Below are positions 8,910 to 17,370 of a stretch of 64,000 nucleotides of DNA, piece after piece. The stretch's first letter is position 1; the number at the start of each line of letters is the position of its first letter. The DNA comes from Euryarchaeota archaeon (lineage in GTDB: Archaea > Thermoplasmatota > SW-10-69-26 > JACQPN01), in NCBI GenBank assembly GCA_016207515.1, contig JACQPN010000025.1:186001-250000 (forward strand). The letters run 5' to 3'. The translations under genes and the position numbers were made by a program. Below the pieces are notes generated by a model, which had not been told where the DNA came from, searched no databases, and saw only the letters and a list, made by a program, of their open reading frames with translations.

Positions 8910-9904
8910 TGGCTATCAACGACCAGGAACGGACTTCCCATGTCGACGATGTGTCGACGCCGGCAAAGGACCGATCCCACCGACGCATAGACGTCAAAGA
9001 ATTTGCCCTTGCAGTGGGACGCAGCCCTAGTGAGATTCCGCCTGACGTGGTAGACCTCATCAATGCCACCCCGCTCCTTTACCAGAGACCTGATGAAAGC
9101 CTGCGACACGCCACGATGGATCGCGTGAGAGACGTTCTTCGTAAAGACGCCCTACCGAAGTCGAACGCGAGCCGAAAGGACGATTGGGAACGCGGGTGGG
9201 GCGAAAATCTCCAGGCGTACTCTGGCGGCGACGAAATTGAGAGCGCGCTGAGACCGCGTTATTTCCACCCCACAAACGTAATCCGTTGGCGCGGCGACTA
9301 CGCCGGTGTCCCGGATCCTGATTTCGAAATACGTCTGGTCGCAGCGTTTCGTCGATGGATCTATCATGCATACTTACGCGACGCCTCAAGAGTCTTCGAG
9401 TTCGGATGTGGCACCGGCCGAAACCTCGTTGATCTTGCCAAGGTTTTCCCGGAAAAGGAACTCGTTGGGCTCGATTGGGCCCAATCCGCGGTGAATCTTG
9501 TTAATGCCGTCGGCAAGGCCCAAGGTCTGCACCTCCGTGGTCGTCTCTTCGATTTCTTTGATCCAGACGATACCATCGTGATGGGGAAAGGCACCGCGAT
9601 ATTCACGCTGGCGGCGCTGGAACAAGTGGGAGCCCAGCATCGGAAATTCATCGATTTTCTTATCGGGCATGAACCCGATATCTGCGTCCACCTGGAGCCA
9701 CTGGTCGAACTGTACGAGCCGGATCATTCGTTCGATCAGATGGCCATCAAGTATCACCATATGCGAGGATACCTAGAAGGTTTCCTGCCTGCTATCCGTC
9801 GTCTGGAAAGCCAAGGGCAGGCCGAGATATTGGAAGTGCGCAGGTTCCAATTTGGAAGTCTTTTCCACGAGGCCTACTCTCTGCTCGTTTGGAGACCACG
9901 GTAG
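8909..9904 (+). CDS. SAM-dependent methyltransferase
   Basis: 331 aa, beginning at the ATG that shares its A with the previous stop. A roughly 150-residue N-terminal region with no recognised domain precedes a class I methyltransferase core: motif I VFEFGCGTGRN, the acidic end of strand 2 in VGLDWAQ, and a later FTLAALEQVG. The C-terminal part is Tyr/His rich. It probably methylates a sugar or a glycan intermediate, judged from position in the module. Acceptor unknown. Confidence 0.75.
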   Translation: MAINDQERTSHVDDVSTPAKDRSHRRIDVKEFALAVGRSPSEIPPDVVDLINATPLLYQRPDESLRHATMDRVRDVLRKDALPKSNASRKDDWERGWGENLQAYSGGDEIESALRPRYFHPTNVIRWRGDYAGVPDPDFEIRLVAAFRRWIYHAYLRDASRVFEFGCGTGRNLVDLAKVFPEKELVGLDWAQSAVNLVNAVGKAQGLHLRGRLFDFFDPDDTIVMGKGTAIFTLAALEQVGAQHRKFIDFLIGHEPDICVHLEPLVELYEPDHSFDQMAIKYHHMRGYLEGFLPAIRRLESQGQAEILEVRRFQFGSLFHEAYSLLVWRPR

Positions 9905-10009
9905 TGGGGAACGAGCTTTCTTCATCCGCATTCGGCCCCAGTCAACTTTGGCTTCCGATGACGGCCACGGACGACCCAATTTGATGAGACGATTCACGGG
10001 AGATGTGCT

Positions 10010-10510
10010 ATGGAAGTTGTAAAAACCAAACTGGATGGAGTCCTGATGATCACGCCCCCGACCGTATTCCACGATTTTCGCGGCTCGTATGTGGAAATAT
10101 ACAACGAGCAATTGTATCGACAATTTGGGATCCACGTGAACTTCGTGCAAGACGACATTTCCACTTCCACTCGACATGTGCTTCGAGGATTGCATGGGGA
10201 CAACGAGACCTGGAAGCTTATCAGCTGCCTGTACGGAAAAATCTACCAAGTAGTTACGAATAACGACCCGACCCACCCCCAATACCGCAAATGGGAAGCA
10301 TTCACCCTCTCCGACGAGAACCGATTGCAATTGCTCATTCCGCCAAGATTTGCTAACGGTCACGTTGTCATGAGCGATCGGGCCATATTCCACTACAAGC
10401 AAAACACGTACTACAACAGGAATGGCCAGTTCACCATCAAGTGGAACGACCCGGCGCTGAAAATCTGGTGGCCCGTCAAGGACCCGATTCTCAGCGAGCG
10501 CGATTCCTAG
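10010..10510 (+). CDS. RmlC-like sugar-nucleotide 3,5-epimerase
   Basis: 166 aa cupin protein of the dTDP-4-dehydrorhamnose 3,5-epimerase family. LRGLHGD at 58-64 carries the catalytic His62, Lys69 follows, and the second half has PPRFANGH at 111-118, the Tyr-rich stretch 129-135 and W-N-D-P near 145-148. The variant LRG-L/I-HGD and the ending PILSERD are, as I recall, features of Campylobacter DdahB/MlghB, which epimerise GDP-4-keto-6-deoxy-heptose, rather than of true RmlC (LRGLHYQ). No RmlA, RmlB or RmlD lies nearby, so a dTDP-rhamnose role is unlikely. The DNA of this gene is markedly AT-richer than genes further downstream. Confidence 0.82.
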   Translation: MEVVKTKLDGVLMITPPTVFHDFRGSYVEIYNEQLYRQFGIHVNFVQDDISTSTRHVLRGLHGDNETWKLISCLYGKIYQVVTNNDPTHPQYRKWEAFTLSDENRLQLLIPPRFANGHVVMSDRAIFHYKQNTYYNRNGQFTIKWNDPALKIWWPVKDPILSERDS

Positions 10511-10557
10511 TCTCATGGCGAGGAACACAACATGCCCGCTCGTCTGGATGTAGATTC

Positions 10558-11346
10558 ATGATCTCAAGATCCCTCGGCGCGTCGGTTCTTGGACCGTTGC
10601 GTGCAGTCAAGCGAGAAATCCGCGCTGCGTCGATGAAAGGCAACCGGTTCCGGTGCCCGATATGCCGCGGAAGGTTCCGAAGCTTCCTCCCACAGTACGA
10701 ACGTTTTTCCATCGACGGAGAAGTGGTCTGGGATGGTGTGCACCCCAATTCTGTGTGCCCGCGGTGTTATTCTCTCCCGAGACATCGATTCATGATGCAT
10801 GTCATGGAGAGACGAACCAACCTCATGCAACGCCCCGCCGACGTTCTTCACATTGCGCCCGAGGAAGCATTGGCTCGCGTGCTCAGGGATGTGCACAAAG
10901 GGCGCTACACTGCGGCCGATATTCAGCCGTGGACGCGTGAAATGGTGCAACTTGATATCACCTCGATGCAACTACCCGACCAGTCCCGCGACTTTATCGT
11001 GTGTTCGCACGTACTAGAGCACGTCACGGAGGATATCAAGGCCATGAAAGAGATACGACGGGTCTTGAGGCCTTCTGGCATCGCAGTCGTGGCCGTTCCG
11101 ATTTTTGCGAAGCAGACCATGGACGGTGCCGAACACATGGATCCCAAGGACCGGTTGGCCCAATTTGGCTCCGAGACGCACGTGCGACTTTACGGACCGG
11201 ACATCACGAATCGCCTAGCCCGGGCGGGATTGAGCGTGACCGCCGTCGACGAACGTCTTGAGACCGGAAACTTCAACGACACTGCGGTGCACATCCCTCA
11301 ACGGGAAGCAGAGCGGTTGGTTTTCCTCTGCGCCCGTAACGATTGA
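10558..11346 (+). CDS. zinc-ribbon class I methyltransferase
   Basis: 262 aa from the ATG at 10558; the frame is open upstream but overlaps the epimerase gene. An N-terminal C-P-I-C...C-P-R-C pair (residues about 27-63) makes a zinc ribbon, followed by a degenerate class I methyltransferase core (VLHIAPEE instead of a Gly-rich motif I, then AADIQPW, IVCSHVLEHV and the RRVLRPSG strand). This layout resembles methyltransferases found in lipopolysaccharide clusters. It probably modifies a sugar or glycan end. Specificity unknown. Confidence 0.72.
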   Translation: MISRSLGASVLGPLRAVKREIRAASMKGNRFRCPICRGRFRSFLPQYERFSIDGEVVWDGVHPNSVCPRCYSLPRHRFMMHVMERRTNLMQRPADVLHIAPEEALARVLRDVHKGRYTAADIQPWTREMVQLDITSMQLPDQSRDFIVCSHVLEHVTEDIKAMKEIRRVLRPSGIAVVAVPIFAKQTMDGAEHMDPKDRLAQFGSETHVRLYGPDITNRLARAGLSVTAVDERLETGNFNDTAVHIPQREAERLVFLCARND

Positions 11347-11376
11347 CAAGATTTCTTGTTACCAAGGGTGAGCTCG

Positions 11377-12612
11377 ATGAACGGAACGGGTAGTTTTGCC
11401 GTCTTTTGCGAGGGGTGGCCCCCGTGGGACGGGAGTGGCCTGGCAGGCCATGTTTACGGGCTTCTGTCGGATTTTCCAGAGCGGCCTGAGATCGTTGCAT
11501 GCACGCAGTCGGCCCGCGTCCCGCCTCCGCTGAGACCTTCCGAGTGGCTGAAGGTGTCGCGCGGATATGTGTTCCTGAATCTATCCGGGAATCCCGTGGT
11601 GGCGCCCGTCCACCGATTCCTGAGGCACGTGCAACTCCAGCATAGATTGGCTTATCCGACGCCAAAGGAACTTGCGCATTATCTTCGGCGGATCGGGTCG
11701 CCACGAATTCTCATTTTCATTGATTCCGACCACGATTCGGTAGTGTACGCGTCCCGACTGGTGGAGCGCCTGCCAGAAATCCCATCAACTTTGAGTATGG
11801 GATGCGACGTGCTGTGGTCCACCGCCCTCTACAAGAATCCCTGGACACGGCAGCTGGTTCGAAATTCCTTCTCTTCCCTTGTGAAGAATTCGGCCCTTCG
11901 TTTCACCCAAACCGCAAACCTAGCAAGACACTATTCGAACATTTTCGGCCTTGAATTTGGCGTTTCACCGCACGTGGTTAGGGATAGCACGTTCAATGCC
12001 CTCCAATCGTCGACTCGACTCCCGAACGGCCAAGACCCTCCGAGCGTCTTCCTGTCGGGCAGCATTCATCCATATGATCTCCCAAGCCTCTCGCTCTTGG
12101 CTCGGGCCCTACCCGACGTTGAGAGAAAACTTGGCCCCGTAAGGGTTCGGGTCGCTGGCTTTGCGACCGCGGATCAACTCGTGAGCCTCGGGTTCCGGAA
12201 AGACCGTTTGCAACTACTCGGTTGGATTCCCGACGAGGAGACGCTTCTTCGAGAGGCCGCCAGATCTTCCATTTGCTTCTTACCAACGGAGTTTGATCCG
12301 GGCCACCCGGGGCTTCCGTTCCTTCTTCCGTCTAGGCTCGTTGACTACATAGCCGCCGGAGTCCCTACTGTTGCACACGCACCACGTGGGTCGGCAGTGT
12401 CGACCTATTACCGGGACAATGAGCTTCCGTTCATTTGTACTGGTCTTGAGAACGCAGCGTTGGCATCCATTCTTCTGGACGCCCTGTCGTTGGATACCAA
12501 TGCGCGGACAACCTTGAGCAAGAAGTGCGCAACCTTGGTTCGCGAACGACACTTGGCAAGCAACAACATGGAACGACTTCTTGGACGGGGTTCAAGCGCA
12601 TCAACATCATGA
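11377..12612 (+). CDS. divergent GT4-like glycosyltransferase
   Basis: 411 aa from the ATG at 11377, which has GGTGAG upstream; a TTG at 11356 is possible. The N-terminus has the glycine loop PPWDGSGLAGHVYG. The C-terminal donor domain has SVFLSGSIH, LLGWIPD and SRLVDYIAAGVPTVAHAPRGS, the same signature as the genes at 3 and 935, so it is the third member of that divergent family. It is followed by an ATGA overlap with the next glycosyltransferase gene, which puts it in the operon. Confidence 0.72.
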   Translation: MNGTGSFAVFCEGWPPWDGSGLAGHVYGLLSDFPERPEIVACTQSARVPPPLRPSEWLKVSRGYVFLNLSGNPVVAPVHRFLRHVQLQHRLAYPTPKELAHYLRRIGSPRILIFIDSDHDSVVYASRLVERLPEIPSTLSMGCDVLWSTALYKNPWTRQLVRNSFSSLVKNSALRFTQTANLARHYSNIFGLEFGVSPHVVRDSTFNALQSSTRLPNGQDPPSVFLSGSIHPYDLPSLSLLARALPDVERKLGPVRVRVAGFATADQLVSLGFRKDRLQLLGWIPDEETLLREAARSSICFLPTEFDPGHPGLPFLLPSRLVDYIAAGVPTVAHAPRGSAVSTYYRDNELPFICTGLENAALASILLDALSLDTNARTTLSKKCATLVRERHLASNNMERLLGRGSSASTS

Positions 12613-13652
12613 AGATTGTACTTATCGCCTCGCCAGATCATCGACTACCTCCTATCGGGTACGGGGGGGTCGAACGGTGCGTTTGGTGGCTATTAAGCGG
12701 ACTCCATGCTCGTGGTCACGAGGTCCGCGTGATGGCCGGCAAGGACGCGCAGGCGCCCGTCCCCGTCCACGTCTATCGCCAGGGCAATGCCAACGAAAAC
12801 CCCTTGGTCCGCTGGTCACTGAAGAAATCGTTCAAACGGGCGCTCCGGCACCTTTCCTTGGACGCAGATGTCGTAAATTCACATCATCGCCCCGACTACC
12901 TCGATCCGAAGGCGTTCACTGCCACGCCGACCGCCTTGTCCTTTCACGGACCGCTTGCGAGGGAAGATATTGGCCGCCTTTCCAAGCGGGCGCGTCGGCA
13001 TCTGTGGTTCACCGGCTTGAGCCGGAACCACATCCGGGGTGTGAGCGGGTTCGGGCAATGGCAAGCCATGCCATATGCCGTGGATTCGCGGCTGTACCGA
13101 CCAGCCCATGCAACAGACCAAAGCGCCCACCTTGCCTTCCTTGGGCGCATATGGCGACCAAAGGGCGTCCATACGGCGATCCGAGTCGCCAAAGCGACGG
13201 GTAACAAACTAGTGGTCGCAGGCAACGTCGTGGATCATCCCGATAGCCGGAGCTTGCCCTACTGGGAAAATGAGATCAGACCCCAGATTGACGGGAGACA
13301 AATCGTCTATGTCGGGGAAGTTGACGACGCCAAGAAGAACGAAATCTTATCGGGGGCCAAAGCACTTCTTTTTCCGATTGAATGGGAAGAACCCTTCGGG
13401 CTCGTCATGCTCGAAGCTCTCGCCTGCGGCACGCCCGTAATCGCCTTTCGCCGGGGCGCTGTGCCCGAGGTCATCACGGACGGCGTGGACGGTTTCATCT
13501 GCGATGATTTCGAGGGAATGGTGGAGGCCGTAAAGCGGGTCGAAAGCATCGACCGGCGGGCGTGCCGTCGGACCGTGGAGACGCGGTTCACGGTCGATCA
13601 TATGGTAGACCGCTACGAGGCGCTGTATCGATCCATGCTGGAGGCAAGATGA
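12609..13652 (+). CDS. GT4 family glycosyltransferase
   Basis: 347 aa. The start at 12609 is fixed by the ATGA overlap with the previous stop; the longer open frame upstream is overlap. It begins MKIVLIASPDHRLPP with the acceptor-side loop GYGGVER. The donor domain has LAFLGRIWRPKGVHTAI, the ALLFPIEWEEPFGLVMLEAL segment holding the E-x7-E catalytic motif, and GTPVIAFRRGAVPEV. It is highly similar to the next gene, indicating tandem duplication. A retaining sugar transferase acting on a polyprenyl-linked glycan is the expected role. Confidence 0.85.
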   Translation: MKIVLIASPDHRLPPIGYGGVERCVWWLLSGLHARGHEVRVMAGKDAQAPVPVHVYRQGNANENPLVRWSLKKSFKRALRHLSLDADVVNSHHRPDYLDPKAFTATPTALSFHGPLAREDIGRLSKRARRHLWFTGLSRNHIRGVSGFGQWQAMPYAVDSRLYRPAHATDQSAHLAFLGRIWRPKGVHTAIRVAKATGNKLVVAGNVVDHPDSRSLPYWENEIRPQIDGRQIVYVGEVDDAKKNEILSGAKALLFPIEWEEPFGLVMLEALACGTPVIAFRRGAVPEVITDGVDGFICDDFEGMVEAVKRVESIDRRACRRTVETRFTVDHMVDRYEALYRSMLEAR

Positions 13653-14734
13653 CGAACCTCGAAGTCGCCGCTCCCGTGGCCGCAAAGCGCCTCAAGATCC
13701 TCGTCGTCACATCGAGTCTCATCCCCGTCCCCCCGCCGCGTTACGGCGGAATCGAGCGCGAGGTCGCACAACTTGTGTCGGGACTCCACGCGCGCGGACA
13801 TGATGTCACGCTAATGGCGGGCACCGGCTCGAAAGTCCCGTGTCGCCTCGTTACCTACTCCGAGCAACAGAAGGGATCAAAGGCCCAACGCGCGTGGGCG
13901 AAGGCGGCCTTTTGGGCCCGCCTTGCCGGAATGTTGCCGCACTATGACGTTCTCCACTGGCACGGGCGCGCCGACTACTTCGAACCGGCCGCGTTGAGGC
14001 CACGGATGGCTAAGGTCGTCACGTTCCACAACCCGATAATCGGCAAGGACGTCGAACACTTCCGGCGTCTTGGCGGCCGAAACCTCGCGTTCGTCAGTAT
14101 CAGCGACGCCCAATCGAGACACGTACGGAACGTTGGCCGCTGGATCACGATACACAACGGAATCGAGACGAACGGCGGTTCCGCTACCAAGGACCAGGGG
14201 GGGGCCCAATACCTGCTTTTCCTCGGCAGACTTTCTCGCGACAAGGGAGCGCACACCGCGATCAAGCTGGCCAAGGCCACCGGCGAAAGACTTCTCATCG
14301 TGGGAAAGGCAAATCCGGATCCGCAAAGCGCGGGGTATTTCGAAAGCGAGATCGCGCCTCACCTTAAGGACGGGCAGATTGAGTACTTGGGCGAAGTCGA
14401 CAACGACAGAAAGGAGACCCTACTCGCAAAAGCGAAGGCGCTGCTCTTCCCTATCGAATGGGACGAGCCCTTCGGCCGCGTCGTCGTCGAAGCGCTCGCG
14501 CATGGCACCCCCGTTATCGCCTCCAAACGGGGAGCCGTACCGGAGATAATCACGCACGGCGTGGAGGGATTCATCTGCGAATCGGAGCGCGAGATGGTCC
14601 AAGCCGTGGGAATGATCGACAAGATCGATCGAAGCGCCTGCCGCCACCGGGCTGAAACCGCCTTCTCAGTCGATGCCCTGGTCACAAACTACGAGCGCCT
14701 TTACGCCTCGATGATGGAAAACGGGGGAACTTAG
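13649..14734 (+). CDS. GT4 family glycosyltransferase (tandem paralogue)
   Basis: 361 aa from the ATG at 13649, overlapping the previous stop by ATGA. It shares with the preceding protein the YGGIER acceptor loop, LFLGRLSRDKGAHTAIK, ALLFPIEWDEPFGRV with the E-x7-E motif, and GTPVIASKRGAVPEI, including matching C-terminal ends (RYEALYRSM versus NYERLYASM). The two arose by tandem duplication and probably add related sugars in consecutive steps. No membrane segments. Confidence 0.85.
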   Translation: MTNLEVAAPVAAKRLKILVVTSSLIPVPPPRYGGIEREVAQLVSGLHARGHDVTLMAGTGSKVPCRLVTYSEQQKGSKAQRAWAKAAFWARLAGMLPHYDVLHWHGRADYFEPAALRPRMAKVVTFHNPIIGKDVEHFRRLGGRNLAFVSISDAQSRHVRNVGRWITIHNGIETNGGSATKDQGGAQYLLFLGRLSRDKGAHTAIKLAKATGERLLIVGKANPDPQSAGYFESEIAPHLKDGQIEYLGEVDNDRKETLLAKAKALLFPIEWDEPFGRVVVEALAHGTPVIASKRGAVPEIITHGVEGFICESEREMVQAVGMIDKIDRSACRHRAETAFSVDALVTNYERLYASMMENGGT

Positions 14735-14747
14735 AACGAAGATCCTG

Positions 14748-16106
14748 ATGCTCCCTAGCGACTACTTGCCCCACTCGGTCGGAGGGCGAGAGAACTTTAC
14801 ACATGGCCTCGCCACCAACCTGGTGAAGCGAGGCCACGACGTCCGTGTGGCCTTCCACGTGTGCTACGGGCGACCCGACCCGGGAATCTACGAGATGGAT
14901 GGCGTCCAGGTGCACGCACTTGCATCTCTTCCGGACGTGGAACGGGCTGACGTGTACGCCTGCCGTCCGAAAGCAACCCCCGGTTACGGCGAACTCCTCG
15001 ATTCCTTCCAGCCCGACATCGTGCACCTACACGATTTTGGGTTCAGCGCATCTCTGACGCACATCGAATTGGCGAAGAAGCGGGGCGCCAAGGTCGTCAT
15101 GACCTATCATAGCCCTGGCCAATCGTGTCTTCAACGTAGTCTTCTTCTCCGCGGCAAGACGCCATGCGACGGCGAGATCCTGGAAAAACGATGCACGTCG
15201 TGCAGGCTGGAATCCAATGGGGCGCCGGCGCCGATCGCGCGCCTCGCGAGCGAGGTCGATCTTTCGGGCGTCGCGCGTTTGTTGCCGGGCCAGGCGGGAC
15301 GACTTTTCTCGGCGCGCGAAATGACAAAGAGGTTCGCTTCAGCGTGGCAAGAGATGACGTCATCGATCGATCTCATGCACGTGTACGCCCGCTGGGTCCG
15401 CGATCTGGTGCTGACCAACGGCGTCCCGGAATCCAATGTGTTCCTTACGTCCACGGGCAACCCCTCCGATCCGACCGTTACGCCGGACGAGAGCCTCTGG
15501 CAGAATGGATCGATGGAAAGGGGACTACGCGTCCTTTACATGGGGCGCATTACCAAAGTGAAGGGTGTTGACGTGCTTGTGCGCGCCGTCAAGTCTCTTC
15601 CGAGAGGTCTGGGGATACGAGTCGTAATCGCGGGCGGCGGCTCGCCCGACCAGGATGCAATGCTCGACGCAATGCGCCGACTTGCGGCAGGCGACAAGCG
15701 AATCTTTTTCGCAGGCCCCATGGAGCGCCAAGCTCTCATCGGGATCACGTCGACGGCCGACGTATGCGTCGTCCCGTCCACATGGCTTGAAACGGGCCCA
15801 CTAACCGTCCTTGAGTCGTGGTCCGTGGGCATTCCGGTAATCGGGTCGAGGCTTGGTGGCATCGAAGAACTCGTAAGCGAACGAAACGGCGGCCTCCTCT
15901 TTCCTCCTGGGGACCACGCGGCGCTTGCGAGAATCCTCGACACTCTAGCCACCGACCATGAAGCTTTGGCAGAGCTGAGGGCTACGGTCCCCGCGCCACC
16001 CACTATGGCGCATGTCGCAACCGAGATTGAACGCGCGTACCAACACCTCCTCGGCCAAGAGGCCCCGCGTAGGCGCGAAATCACGCAAGAGGCCGCGACC
16101 GAATGA
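14748..16106 (+). CDS. GT4 family glycosyltransferase
   Basis: 452 aa. The N-terminus MLPSDYLPHSVGGRENF contains the GGRE loop typical of GT4. A Cys-containing insert in the acceptor domain (C-L-Q-R...C-D-G...C-T-S-C, about residues 125-160) is also seen in exopolysaccharide glycosyltransferases and may bind metal. The donor domain shows LYMGRITKVKGVDVLV and VPSTWLETGPLTVLE (E-x7-E region), then GIPVIGSRLGGI. No ATG, GTG or TTG is available upstream in frame. It overlaps the long open frame of the next gene. Confidence 0.84.
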   Translation: MLPSDYLPHSVGGRENFTHGLATNLVKRGHDVRVAFHVCYGRPDPGIYEMDGVQVHALASLPDVERADVYACRPKATPGYGELLDSFQPDIVHLHDFGFSASLTHIELAKKRGAKVVMTYHSPGQSCLQRSLLLRGKTPCDGEILEKRCTSCRLESNGAPAPIARLASEVDLSGVARLLPGQAGRLFSAREMTKRFASAWQEMTSSIDLMHVYARWVRDLVLTNGVPESNVFLTSTGNPSDPTVTPDESLWQNGSMERGLRVLYMGRITKVKGVDVLVRAVKSLPRGLGIRVVIAGGGSPDQDAMLDAMRRLAAGDKRIFFAGPMERQALIGITSTADVCVVPSTWLETGPLTVLESWSVGIPVIGSRLGGIEELVSERNGGLLFPPGDHAALARILDTLATDHEALAELRATVPAPPTMAHVATEIERAYQHLLGQEAPRRREITQEAATE

Positions 16107-16188
16107 CCGCACCGAGGCAAGGGGGTCGTGCGCCGGGGCCGCACTTACGCCACGACGCGTTGAAACGCGCACGATCAGAGGGGCCCCA

Positions 16189-17370
16189 TTGAAGGTGGAG
16201 GCCGCCGGCCCATCGACAGGGCCCGGCATCGAACCCGGAACCGCCAGCGCAAAATGGGATTCTGTGAGAAAGTCGCGGATCGTTCACGTCCTCGGTGCGC
16301 CGAACATCGGCGGTGTTGAGACCCATGCACTGGCAATCATCAAGAACCACGATTCCCGACGAGTGGAACCCCATGTCGTGTTCCTCACCTCCCCGAAGGG
16401 ACGTCTCGAAAGCGATTTCCGCGCTATCGCGCAGGTTCATTTTTGTGAATACCGGCCTGGAAGAAGAGCGTCGTTCATCCTTCGCCTGGCTTATCTCCTC
16501 CTTAGACTCCGGGCCAGTGCGGTACTCTGTCACGCATTCGGCTTGCACGCGCTCGTTTCCGTCGCGGCCCGGATAGCTCTCGTGAGAAAGGTCGTCGTCA
16601 CGATCCAAAACGCCCGACCCGAACGGTCGCGCCTCGTGGTGGCGCGCAAGGCCGCGCGCATCGCACGCGCGTTCGGCGTCGTGGAAGTGGCACCGTCCAT
16701 GCACGTCCGTCGCGAGATCAGGACCCTCTACGGCGCCGGACGCGATGACGCCTTGATCCCCAACGGCCTTGATCTTTTGCCCCGATCGGCTCCAAACGCG
16801 TCACAATCGATAGCTGCTGCCCACCGAGCCGGACCCTTGATAGGGACGATTGCCAGGATGGATCCAATCAAGGATCACGAAAATCTGATTAGGGCCTTTG
16901 CGCACGTGGCAATGGCCGTGCCCACCGCGCGTCTTGTCCTTGTCGGGGACGGGCCCACGCGCACCGAGATCGAGAGGCTTCTCGCTAAATTCGGCCTGCG
17001 AGAGAGCGTCGACCTGCTTGGAGACGTGAGAGATGCGAAGGCACTTCTCCCGCAATGGGACATCTTCGCATTCGCGACCAGTGAGGACGAAGGATTTGGC
17101 GTGGCGATAACCGAAGCCATGGCCGCAGGCCTTCCCATCGTCGCCACGGACATCGGCCCATGCCGCGAAGTCCTTGGTAACGGCGAATGCGGAGTCTTGG
17201 TGCCCCCGCGCGATCCCCAGGCGATGGCCGCGGCCATGATCGCCCTTTGGAAGGATGAGGAACGACGCATGGAATTGGGAAAACGAGCGCGCGAGTTCGC
17301 GTTGGCGAACTACGACGCAAAGATCACGACCCGCAAATACGAGGCCCTGCTTGGCATCAACGGCGCTTGA
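16189..17370 (+). CDS. GT4 family glycosyltransferase
   Basis: The recognisable protein begins at RIVHVLGAPNIGGVETH (about 16279). The frame is open back to 16012, but those codons overlap the previous gene and translate to Arg-rich filler. The TTG at 16189 has an AGAGG at good distance; the GTG at 16264 is an alternative. GT4 features are the GGVE loop, GTIARMDPIKDHENLI, LVGDGP, FAFATSEDEGFGVAITEAM (E-x7-E) and GLPIVATDIGPCREV. It is one of the clearest GT4 members of the locus. Confidence 0.85.
   Translation: MKVEAAGPSTGPGIEPGTASAKWDSVRKSRIVHVLGAPNIGGVETHALAIIKNHDSRRVEPHVVFLTSPKGRLESDFRAIAQVHFCEYRPGRRASFILRLAYLLLRLRASAVLCHAFGLHALVSVAARIALVRKVVVTIQNARPERSRLVVARKAARIARAFGVVEVAPSMHVRREIRTLYGAGRDDALIPNGLDLLPRSAPNASQSIAAAHRAGPLIGTIARMDPIKDHENLIRAFAHVAMAVPTARLVLVGDGPTRTEIERLLAKFGLRESVDLLGDVRDAKALLPQWDIFAFATSEDEGFGVAITEAMAAGLPIVATDIGPCREVLGNGECGVLVPPRDPQAMAAAMIALWKDEERRMELGKRAREFALANYDAKITTRKYEALLGINGA

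Noticed and set aside
10010-10510. dTDP-rhamnose pathway gene (true RmlC)
   Set aside because: No RmlA, RmlB or RmlD lies in the window and the catalytic surroundings differ from RmlC, so I favour a GDP-heptose-type epimerase instead.
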